From NCBI RefSeq assembly GCF_001649575.2, contig NC_051438.1, positions 3,593,381 to 3,657,380 of the forward strand: DNA of 64,000 nucleotides, written 5' to 3'. This DNA is from Kryptolebias marmoratus. Its lineage: Eukaryota; Chordata; Actinopteri; Cyprinodontiformes; Rivulidae. Shown in pieces: positions 33,395-42,905 of this stretch. Each line of letters begins with the position of its first letter. The stretch's first letter is position 1. A program made the translations under genes and the position numbers. Under the pieces are notes generated by a model. It worked only from the letters and a program-made list of their open reading frames with translations, did not search any database and was not told the origin of the DNA.

Positions 33395-33640
33395 TCTTTA
33401 TTCTTTATTGATTATTATTTAACACATTTGTACTCACCTCTGCATGTCAGTTCCCGAAAAGACTTCAGTATACTTACCCTCGCCCTCTCTTCCAGATCCT
33501 GGCTCCAGTTGTTCTTTGCACAATTCATTGTAAATAAATCACTTACCGTATTTCTGGTCTCCTGTTGTCTGTCAGTCGTCGAGCTGCTCCCTTTCTTTGA
33601 CAACGTTAAAATCCTGACACATTGTTGACAACATGCTGGA
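33395..33640 (+). mobile_element. Probable gypsy 5' LTR (R-U5 part)
   Basis: TTGTAAATAAATCACTTACC near 33528 matches the R region of the LTR family at 36207 and 47783 (TGTAAATAAACTCACTTACC). A U5-like CTCCTGTTGTCTGTCAG follows. The gag-like frame begins 200 bases downstream, which fits a 5' LTR and leader. The left border is not resolved. Confidence 0.5.
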
Positions 33641-33820
33641 GCTGTAGTGGAGGGGAACCCTGAGTAACTAAGGGAAAACCTTTTTGAGGCAGCTCTTTCT
33701 ACAGGAGCCCTGGAACTACCTGGTGAGGCCAGTGATGGCATGCTGCAAATGTCTACTGGAAGCCCCATTGACTGTAGCAGTCGTGGAGATGCCATAGCTT
33801 GCTCCTGACTAAGGCTCAGC

Positions 33821-34330
33821 TTGGACAGAGACGCCTGGGATAGCCGCCAAGCCACCAAGCATCTGCTCTCGCTCTGCCAGGGACGAAGATCGGTGGCCGA
33901 ACACTCGGTGGATTTCTGCATCACCGCTGAGGAAGCCGGCTGGGACGAGTTGCCTCTGAGAGGTATTTTTACTAGCTCTCTGTCAGAGTCTATAAAGGAT
34001 CAGTTGGCTTCTTGTGACAAACCCGAAAGTTTGGATGAGCTAATTTCTTTAGCAATTTGGATAGACAATAGACTCAGAGAACAGTGGTGGGAACGGGACT
34101 CGGTTTCCCATAATGTCTTGACTTCCAGCCACCATTTTGCGGCTGACGGTCCCTTCAGTCAAGCTTCTTCATTGGTGGAATCTGAACCCATGCAGGTAGG
34201 CCGCACTCGGCTTACACCAGAGGAAAGACAGAGAAATTTCTGAGCAAAGGAATGTATCTACTGTCACAACAAGGGACATTTTGTGGCTAACTGTCTGTTT
34301 CGTGGAAACGGTCCAGCCCATCAGTAACTG
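33821..34330 (+). pseudogene. Ty3/gypsy Gag (capsid plus CCHC knuckle), truncated
   Basis: The frame starts in DAWDSRQATKHLLSLCQGRR (33827) and continues SVAEHSVDFCITAEEAGWDE, then a conserved LRGIFTSSLSESIKDQLA and ESLDELISLAIWIDNRLRE. This is the capsid-like core of fish gypsy Gag, which packages the element RNA. A TGA at 34241 interrupts it. In the same frame a zinc knuckle CIYCHNKGHFVANC (34253-34294) follows, then a stop. The N-terminal part before about 33825 is not recognisable and no pol follows, so the copy is dead. The gypsy pol fragment at 57994-58830 may represent the same lineage. Confidence 0.8.
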
Positions 34331-34719
34331 GACAAAGCTTGCCGGGCCCATTAAATTTATCCCCAACTTCTCTAAGGCCTAGCTTGGACAGAGGGAGCCT
34401 GGGATACAGAGGAAGTCCCATCTCTGCAATGAGCTGCTGCAAATGTGGACAGGGTGTCTGCAAGGAGCACACAATCTAGATTTGCTCTGCTTGCAAGAAA
34501 TAACAAACACACAAAATGTTCTGTTCTCTTGTTCTGATGATTGTTGGTGTGGGTAACTGGTGCTGTGCCCTACTGTGAAAAGCACTTAATTGTGGGAAGA
34601 ATGGAAAGCTAATCTACCAAATGATAAACAAGACCTTCAAAGCAGATCACCATATATCACTTCTTTGAGTCAAAAATACCATTTAAGCTATTTCCAGTGC
34701 TGTTTGCCCTATCCACAAT

Positions 34720-34790
34720 CATTGCAGTCATCCATTTTCTTTACCTGCTCGTTCCTGTTCAGGGTCATGGGGAACTGGAGCCTAACAGTC
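34720..34790 (+). repeat. LINE 3'-end-like fragment
   Basis: CATCCATTTTCTTTACCTGC, CGTTCCTGTTCAGGGTCATG and GGAACTGGAGCCTAACAGTC have the same block order as 29050-29170. Confidence 0.5.
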
Positions 34791-35999
34791 ATTTTCCTGT
34801 TTTTATGAATTGGACCATCAGCTCCAGAAATTCACAATCACACTTTTTTATCTAGAATGAACAAACAATATACCTGAAACATAAATTTTAACTTATCTCT
34901 ATGGCCTAAACGGATACAATATATGTAAGAGAAAGTGCAAACATCTGCAGCTGTTGATCAAGTAAACCAAGATCTTTTTGCTCTTGAAACAAATAGCTAG
35001 AAAGAAATTGTGAGTCACCTGGTGAGTAAGACTAAAATGTAGCAATAAACAATAAAATTCTACAAGTAGGTCTTTTAATGACAACATAGGAAAGTGGAGG
35101 GCCCCATGCCTGTGTTTTGGCTCCAAAATGACTAAATCCACTTCTGGTAATTAGTATATTATGCTGTTGTTGCAAAAACATGAAACTAGATGGAAAAGTG
35201 CTTTATTAGACCAGTCTTTTTTTTGTTTGTTTTCTGACTCAAAACTAAATACACCCTCAAATTTCCGATCTTGGTGAATAGGAGGTGTGAAGTTTTTGTT
35301 GGGATTGTTGAAACCAGCTACACCATCATGCATCTGTTCTTACCCCAAAGAAACTGCTTCCATCAAGCCTCTTGTCTCAGGCTGAAATAAATCTCTCATA
35401 CATTCCATCTGACTGACTCATTTAAAAGTTGATTTATGGCTGTTCATTTGTCCTGACTCCTGCCAGTCAGTCCTAATGGCTTTAAAGTAGATTAAGGTCA
35501 GGAGCTAGGTAATTGTCTACTATGCCTTTACAGTAAATATGCCTAATAGTCAAGAAGCTGTCTCCTCAATCTGCTTCAAACACTGATGTACTTAGTATTG
35601 ATTTCCCTTGCAGTAAGCACAGAGAGCCTCCGTAAATCAAACCTTGAAGACTAATGACCAAATACTGCTAAAACCCTGTTTGACACAGTAACACCTTTGT
35701 AGGTGATCATATTTGGGGTGGGGATTGTGTTTATTTTTTGATACAGTGTGATGTGAATAATAAATGAAATTAATTTAAAAGTGTAAAAAAAATACTTTAA
35801 TTGAATGTTATCAACACCATGTTGAGGAAAGTGTGGAACCCTGAGAACCCTGAAGTGTGGAAGTGCAGCCTCAGGACCATTTATGGTTTGCACACAACAG
35901 ACACATATTAAAGGTGAACTGAAATCAAATCTCAAAAAACTGACATTTCATGAATGTTATTTAGTCAAACACATACACACAACATTGCAGAGGGTAACA
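34791..35999. other. Unassigned DNA
   Basis: No gene or assignable repeat was recognised. Overlapping short ORFs lack domain character. Confidence 0.45.
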
Positions 36000-37245
36000 A
36001 AGTCTCATTTATGCATTGTCACACCAGAGTAAACTAATCAATAGCAGTTTCAGACTATGACATTTGTTTAATCACACATGGATTGTCTATATTTTTTAAT
36101 TAATAACAAACTGCTCTGAATCACAAATTGATCTCAGGCTGTCGGCCTGTAAGCAGCTCATACCTTTTAATGACAGCGGGCGTTCATGTCACGAATGAAG
36201 TAAAACTGTGATGATTGGTTCCTGCCCCCTGTCTCCAGAGTGGGTCCTGACTGATTACCTGCAGCTGACTACGATCCTCCCTGATGAGCTCCTGCCCTTC
36301 TTAAGGCTCACTTGGCATCTCGGTCCTCGCTGGAGCATCTCACTACTATGGTAGTGGTAGCCACAGCTGCTCATTCCAAGAGTATTTTTTCCAAGTATTA
36401 ATCTTGTTCTTGCCTGTGTGCCTTTTGATGTTTTTTCAAGTCACGACGTGCTGAATCACTGCCAGGGAGCTTATCAAGTCATGAAGGATCACCTGTTCAC
36501 TTCCCAGTCAGTCAATAAGCCACCAGGACCCGCCACAAGTCCAACTTGTTAATACCCACCAGTGAACTCACCTATTCCTCCAGTGCCGGGTCACTCTGTC
36601 AAAGATCACAATCCTCCAAGGAACACTCCCTATGCACGAGCTGTCGTTCTTGAAGATCTGTAAGAGAAAAGTCAAGTTATTGTTTACCATTGATGAAGTA
36701 CTGAACCCACGCAACAAAATATATACTCACCTTTCTGCCTTCCACCTTTTCCAGGTCCGTTTCCACCAGTCCACCTGTAAATAAACTCACTTACCTTTTG
36801 CATTCTGCTTCCGTGTCTGGTTACTCGGTGCTGCTCATCTTGTGACATATCTGGCTTATATCAAAAACTTGTTTAATAAAAACTGTTTCTCATTTCCTTC
36901 TCTGTGGAGATGTCCTCCTCTCTATTTGACTTTCTTATTAAATAAAAATAGTTGGCAAAAAGTCCTGTTTTTTGGGGTGAAGCCAGTCCACCACATTAAC
37001 GAGGGTCGGAACGGTGCTTCTCTTTAAAGTGATCTGATAGTAATTCCCACATCAGAGTTCATGGATCCAAATCTGAGGAATGTTTTTATCTTTTGGGAAA
37101 CCATAAAAGTGAAACTCCAGTGGTATTTTCTGGCTGGTTGAACAATTAATTCCAACATACTGAACTACATTGTTCTGGTATTCATCCACTCACTGATGAA
37201 TGGGTGAATCAAATCTGTGGATGTCACACATCAGGGGGGGTCACG
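36000..37245 (-). mobile_element. THAP-like DNA element, copy 1, split by an LTR
   Basis: The minus strand of 36045-36206 plus 36864-37245 aligns continuously with the plus strand of about 54590-55147. Shared blocks include AGTGAGTGGATGAATA, ACTGGAGTTTCA, AGATTTGGATCCA/AGATTCGGATCCA, ACCCTCGTTAATGTG, GGACTGGCTTCAC, GGAGGACATCTCCACAGAGA and CATTAAAAGGTATGAGCTGC. The LTR at 36207-36863 interrupts it. Reading pieces give SDHF followed by a shifted PFRPSLMWWTGF, reminiscent of the end of a THAP DNA-binding domain. No intact ORF remains. Confidence 0.55.
36207..36863 (+). mobile_element. Solo LTR with AAAAC target duplication
   Basis: A 657-bp LTR beginning TGTGATGATTGG and ending GGCTTATATCA, with AAAAC at 36202-36206 and 36864-36868. 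It has the family's TCGCTGGAGCATCTC block and TGTAAATAAACTCACTTACC with a polyadenylation signal. It inserted into the THAP-like element. The paralogous sequence near 54985 shows the uninterrupted site. Confidence 0.92.
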
Positions 37246-37720
37246 GAAAAGCCGAAAACACCTGAGTGGTTTCTTCAATGTTCAATATCAAAAAAAGACG
37301 TATAATTTTTATTGGGGGGGGGGGGAATTTACAATAAGCATAGTTTATGATTTTCTTTCCACTGATGTTGGCTTCAAAACATATTTCAGTTCAGTCTTAA
37401 TGAGATGTCTGACTGAGGCAAAAAGGCACCTTCTGCATTGAAAGTCACTGTTTAAAAGTAATTGGTTTCTATGATATTAAAGGGAAAATTTATTATTGAC
37501 AAGACCCACACTATATGCAAGTTGTATACATGTTTCCACTTGGAGGAGAAAGAGGAAAAACAGCCAGTGGTAGCTACCACCGCGAACCAGAAGACCACTG
37601 AGCGAGCAACATCAGCTTTTCCACCGATGTTAGAAAAGGTGAAGTGAACAACAAAGTCCACTATACAGTTGTTGAAAAGTAGGGCTTGTGCACTATATTT
37701 CACATATTAGAGCCACAATA
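37246..37720. other. Unassigned DNA with a G13-like run
   Basis: A long G run (about 37313-37325) is present. The frame at 37540-37650 may be part of the hAT remnant that follows, but this is uncertain. Confidence 0.35.
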
Positions 37721-37724
37721 TTCA

Positions 37725-37950
37725 GCCTGTGTCAAAGATACCAACACAGCTATTTCCACACTGTAACGGGACCAAAAACAAAGTGGTGGAAACACTACAG
37801 AAATTGGGTCAGATGGCTCTAACTTGTGATGCATGGACATCTGTTGCCACTGAATCATATCACTGTACTCAGGATTTTGACTTCATTTTTATTCATTTAG
37901 TCCCAAAATCTTGTTTGAATAAAACCTTTTTATACTGCAGTGTTGAGCAA
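37725..37950 (+). pseudogene. hAT transposase fragment (ZBED-like)
   Basis: The frame gives KNKVVETLQKLGQMALTCDA followed by WTSVATESYHCT. The (A/L)(T)xDAWTSxATESY block is the conserved start of the RNase-H-like catalytic core in hAT transposases and their ZBED-type host derivatives, and its Asp is a catalytic-type residue. The downstream sequence loses similarity within about 15 residues. No BED finger or dimerisation domain is present. This is an isolated transposon fossil. Confidence 0.75.
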
Positions 37951-39689
37951 AACATTTAGTTTCTTTAAGGTCTAAGAGAATCTCTGCTCAGAACTTTGTT
38001 AGAAGTGTAATTATGAATACATCAAGACGCATCAATGATTGTTTCATAATCTGAATCATAATCAAATCAAACTCTGAAGTGTCCAAGGATTCTCACACTG
38101 ATAACATTTAGGGATAAAATATCTTACTAACAGTCTACAAGCAGCCATTTACCTTATCTGAGTCACAAATTCAGAAGTTCTCTTTGAATGCAAATAAATG
38201 TCTCCACAAGTTGGAAATTCAGGGTCATTTTAAATCTGTCAAAAGGCTTGAAAAACAAAATACTGATTCTCAGCTTATCTTCGAAAAGATTCATTTTGTA
38301 GAGAAGATCGCTGAGCATCGCAAATTAAGAAAACAGCAAAAGAGCCAAAACCTTCATAATCTATTGTGTAGGTTGACAGTGGCAAATAATCTGCTGCCTT
38401 AATCCCAACACAGTGAGGAGGAGTGGGTGTGAGATGATCCTTCATGATAACAAAATGCTTGATTAAAAAAGACATGCAGTGTGACACACAGAGACACAAC
38501 CGGCCCTGCATTTCACACTTTGACAAGATGCACATGTTTGGAAACATTAGGGACATTGATGGTGTCATGATGTNAAAAATTCCCGTTTTTCCAGGCGAAG
38601 CGCTTTAGCTCCCGGCAATCTTGTCACAACTGCAGCTACGTCAAATAAAAAAAATTATAATAATAATAAAATAATAACAAACTAATAATAATAATAAAAA
38701 CACTTAGTAGGTTGAGCAAAGAAAATTAATTGAAAATTTGGCTTCCTTCCTTGCAGTCACTACAACCTTTAGAGGAATCTCCCGTGGCAATGAAAGATGG
38801 CAGAGATGTTAAATATAGAGCAGCAGCCTTTTGGCAATAAACACTTGCATGTGAATGCTGCAAAACCAATCATAAAATCACATTTTAAGCGTGACTATCT
38901 GAATCTTTAAACACACTGTAAAGATTCTTCTGTTTTTTAATCCCCCTAACTGTTCCTCTGACACACTGCACCACAGTCATAGAAGACCCACAAACAAGCT
39001 TTCTTTATCTTGAAGAACATTATTTCAAGAATAAAAATTATAGGACCAGTTTTACTAAAAAGAGTTATCTGAATTGGTATTAGGTTCAGCAGAAGTGTCT
39101 GTTTCTGCCTTGGAGAACAATACAAGTCCTTGCTCATACAGACATGGGCATCTTTGTCTGTTTTGTTAAAAAAAGAAAATAACTGGAAATTAACAAAAGT
39201 AATAAAAAATACACTAAATTTGCTTTTGAATTTTGGTTCAACAGAATTATTTATAACAAACAAACAAATAAAACTGGTCTTGACAAAATGGATGGTGATT
39301 TAACTTAAATGTTTAACCTTTAACTGCTCAATCATTTTCTGTCCAAGCTCCTGAAACAACTCTGTCCTTAGCTTTCTGTGCTTCATGTTCAGTGTGGTAC
39401 ACACCATGATACCAAACAGAACAGTGACTACTTTTTACCCTTTAAACAGACAGAATGACAGATTACAAGACTGAAGACATCTGTGATGCTGATTACAGAA
39501 CACGTCATAGTTTAACATGTTCCTGTGGGCAAGGACTTTTTCATTTTTTTTTTAATATTTCTAAACCAAAATTCCAAAGCAATGAGTGATTTTCATTAGT
39601 TCATTTTTTTTTCTTTTTCTTTCTTTCTTTATTTTTCTTTTGTCAATTTCAAGTTATTTCAGTAACATTTGTGGATTTTTTTATCCAGT
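37951..39689. other. Unassigned DNA
   Basis: One ambiguous base lies at 38573. An (ATA)n-like stretch lies at about 38643-38700 and T/C runs at 39600-39650. A small frame at 38184-38402 has no recognisable domain. Confidence 0.45.
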
Positions 39690-39900
39690 ATGTTGATTTT
39701 ATTTCTATGGCACATTTTTAAATAATTGAGATTGACCAAAGTGCTTTACACACCAGTTATACAACAACACAGTAAAATTAAACATAAAAATAAAACCAGA
39801 ATAAAAGAATACTGTAGATATATATAAAAAACTATTTAAGAATAACTAAAATCTCATGCTTTATTTAAGACAAAATCCAAATGAAAAAGTTGGGTTTCTG
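39690..39900 (-). repeat. LINE 3'-tail-like repeat
   Basis: TTTTATTTCTATGGCACATT and GACCAAAGTGCTTTACACAC are followed by A-rich sequence. It is comparable with 14612-14905. Confidence 0.5.
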
Positions 39901-40164
39901 TTGGGTTCAATTGTTTTTTTTCTGGCTTATACAACAACCCTTTAAAGAAAAGAAAAGAAAAAACATACTGTCATATTGAATAATAATAATAATTTACAAC
40001 CAGAGTCTCTCGGGGAGTGGCCAGAGGGAAACCAGAGGAGCTGCAACGACAGGATATGGATGAGTAGAGTTAACTTGAGATTTGTACTTGCTGATTACTT
40101 CTAGAGATTCCTCTTACTGTGAAATGTCATTTTTCTTAGACTCGAAGGGAAGTAGGATTCAAGT

Positions 40165-40300
40165 AAGTAAAGTTTATTTCTAAAGCGCTTTTCACAGACA
40201 TAAAATCACAAAGCGCTGTACAATAATAAAAACAGTAAAAACAAAAATTCAACCTTAAAAACCATACCAAACACATAAAGTAAACAAACACCCTGAAAGA
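40165..40300 (-). repeat. LINE 3'-tail fragment with AAGCGC motif
   Basis: AAGTAAAGTTTATTTCTAAA, GCGCTTTTCACAGACATAAA and CACAAAGCGCTGTACAATAA, read on the minus strand, form a tail typical of L2-type LINEs. Confidence 0.5.
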
Positions 40301-40634
40301 GGCAAAGCCAAGCACAGGCGCCATCTTGTCCCCTACAGCAATAGTGTAACTATAGAAGTAGGTCCAGTTGGAGAGGGTCTCTCCGGAGAGGTGAGTTGAG
40401 ATGGAGAGTGGTAGGTTGGAGCAAGGCGGGCTAACTGAGCCAGGAAAAGATCCAAATGGTTAATGTTGAAGTTGATGTTGATCTTTGAATTCCAGGAACA
40501 GGAGAATAGATCCACTTGTTGCTTTTCTGAGAAAAACAAGGACTGCGAGAGACACAAGGTAAGTTCATACTATAAGGAGTCAGGGTTTTGAGCCTGTGTG
40601 GGGTTTTCTCCACTCCTTCACTTTTCACAGTTCA

Positions 40635-41215
40635 ATCAATCAAATCAATCAATCAAAATTTTTTTGTGTAGCACATTTCAGCAGCAAGGCATTTCAAGGT
40701 GCTTTACATAATTAAAAAACAAAATAAAAACAGCATGTGACATTGAATAAACAGTAAGAAAGAGAAAAACATCAAAGACATCAAAACCCGCACTCTAACC
40801 CTAATTTAGCCATAAGCGACTCTAAACAGGTGGGTTTTAAGTTAAGATTTAAAGGCACTCAGTGTTTCAGCTGTTTTACGGTTTTCTGTCAGTTTGTTCC
40901 AAATTTGTGGTGCATAGAAACTGAAAGCTGCTTCTCCTCATTTGGTTCTGGTTCTGGGGATGCAGAGCAGTCTAGAACCAGAAGATCTGAGGTTGGTACA
41001 GCGATAACAGATCTATAATGTATTGTGGTGCTAAACCGTTCAGTAATTTATAAACTAACAACAATATTTTAAAGTCTATTCTTTGAGCTACAGGGAGCCA
41101 GTGTAGGGACTTTAAAACTGGTGTTATGTGCTCTATCTTCCTGGTTTTAGTGAGAACATGAGCAGCAGCGTTCTGGATCAGCTGCAGCTGTAGTTCAGTT
41201 CTCCACTAGATGGTA
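40635..41215 (-). pseudogene. L2-clade LINE, C-terminal RT region and 3' tail
   Basis: Minus-strand translation from about 41210 gives QLQLIQNAAAHVLTKTRKIE followed by HITPVLKSLHWLPVAQRIDF. KILLLVYKLLNGL then follows (to about 41025), after which stops and frameshifts appear. This is the conserved C-terminal region of L2/CR1-group LINE reverse transcriptases. The 3' end at 40635-40665 carries TTGATTGA repeats, as L2-type elements of fish do. The catalytic core and endonuclease are absent. A short plus-strand ORF here is a shadow. Confidence 0.8.
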
Positions 41216-41227
41216 TCCTGGAGCAGT

Positions 41228-41520
41228 TGGTGAGCAGTTCCTGGCAGGTGTGCTTACACACACCTGCATCTCATCTACCTCAATCACCAGAGTATTAAGA
41301 GGAGCCTATGCCAGTGCTTCGGTTCCTGAGTGTTAACCTTTCGGGGTATCTCCAAGCTTCTGAGTTCATCTCTGAAGTGCCCCTGTATTGTTGTTTCCTC
41401 GACTTACCTCTTCCTTGTGTTCCTTCCAATGTTTCCTCCGCTGACCTCCTGGACAGAATCCTAGAGCAGTGACCAAATTGGCTTCAAGTCTTCGTCAAAC
41501 ATTCTGTAAAGAACCTGGAA
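41228..41520 (+). mobile_element. LTR-like fragment
   Basis: CACCTGCATCTCATCTACCT, CAATCACCAGAGTATTAAGA and GGAGCC followed by C/T-rich sequence is the usual U3-R beginning of fish gypsy LTRs. Borders and TSD are not visible. Confidence 0.4.
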
Positions 41521-41539
41521 TTAGTGATGGTGAAACTGA

Positions 41540-41700
41540 AGCTTCCTGAATCACTGAACCACTTTGAGACAGTTGCTCAGAAAATGGCCTATTGTGTCGA
41601 AGCACTCGAGACACCCTAAAATAGTGACATCTGGTGGTTGTTTTTATGTACTACAGTTGACGTGAATAAAATTGATAAGTCTATTTAAATCACGAGTCTG
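41540..41700 (+). mobile_element. hAT-like terminal fragment
   Basis: GAAGCTTCCTGAATCACTGA, CACTTTGAGACAGTTGCT, TGTCGAAGCACTCGAGACAC and GTGACATCTGGTGGTTG resemble the terminal part of a widespread teleost non-autonomous hAT. The end points are not resolved. Confidence 0.35.
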
Positions 41701-42279
41701 TTTCATTCACACCATTTTCATTAGAGTTCAAGTTCTCCAATGAAACTTGTTTTTGTTTTTATAAACTGAAAGAAGGGTGATACAATAAACATGATCTTTA
41801 TTAATAATAGTGACACCTTGTTCTGTTGGACTGTAAATAGCATTATTATTCCATGAATTATTTTGATTTAATACTATCTGAGAACTTATAACTTTATGCT
41901 ATGATGTCATGATAGTGATTCATATAAGAAGAGGCTTTGAGTGACATTCAAAGATTTTTGTTCATTCTCACAAATATTTTTAAATACACTCAAAATCACA
42001 CACAATCACTCAACCTAACTGTCTAAACTCAGACTCTCACAGACTCAAATCCATGCACACAACCACTCAACTTTAAACTCTCTCTAACTATATCTCCCTA
42101 TTTCAAATTTGTACAAAAACACGTCCACCTTTCCAAAAAACACAGTTTGGGTGGATATTCAGTCTCATTTTAAAGCCTTGAGAATAACTACAAGACCCGC
42201 CCACTCGGGATTCCTGCAAATTAGCGCATGACGAGCTGCGCGTCACAAGCAGTTAAACGTTATTTTTTAACTAAATCAA

Positions 42280-42295
42280 TGACGTCATGACGTCG
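42280..42295. promoter_or_regulatory. Tandem CRE-like sites
   Basis: A perfect palindromic TGACGTCA (42280-42287) is followed directly by TGACGTCG. The sites lie in a CpG-richer block just left of the family A homology. Function is not shown. Confidence 0.3.
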
Positions 42296-42335
42296 GTCAG
42301 TGTGCGTTCGCACCTACGGCTGGTGTTCTGACAAT

Positions 42336-42905
42336 CTGTGCTTCCTCGTCAGATTTTCCTATCGTAGCACGGCTAAACAGCTATGTCTAACGGTCGGTGC
42401 TACCCGTCAAAAACTGCTACCGTCATGTTTACAAACCGAAAACTATAGCGGTTCGTGTTAATGTTAAATATCATCGGATACTGAAGTGGAAGCTTAGGAG
42501 TTATGCTTAGCATAGCATTGGAACAATTTATATCCACGACGAAAACCTTTCTAAAATCACTTCCTTCATCAGAATATCCTACCTGTTAAATATAAGCGGG
42601 TAGCACAAATAGATCTATGCATTAAAAGCAGCAAGTGTCTGAAAAACATTACAACTTACTTACAAAAGCACAAAAAAATACTTCAAAAACACTCCACAGA
42701 AATAAATTTCACTTGTCTGATTTTTTTATGTACAGATATGCATCTTTTAATGGTTTTAAATAAAAAAAGAGAAAAAATTTAGTTATTTCCATGCAGTGTC
42801 CAGAAAGACGTGTTGTTCAGCTTGTAGGGCACCACAAATGCTTCCACCCACCTCCATCATCATTCCACTATGGCTGGTGGACAAAATTTTTAATTTCCAC
42901 CCCTG
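42336..42905 (+). mobile_element. hAT family A, left-truncated copy
   Basis: Shares CTGTGCTTCCTCGTCAGATT, GCTACCGTCATGTTTACAAA and the terminal TTTCCACCCCTG with the complete copy at 60500-61471 (inverted there). Left of 42336 the sequence no longer matches that copy. Confidence 0.75.

Noticed and set aside
33415..33924. Minus-strand ORF of 169 codons
   Set aside because: It is antisense to the gypsy LTR, leader and gag and has no domain of its own.
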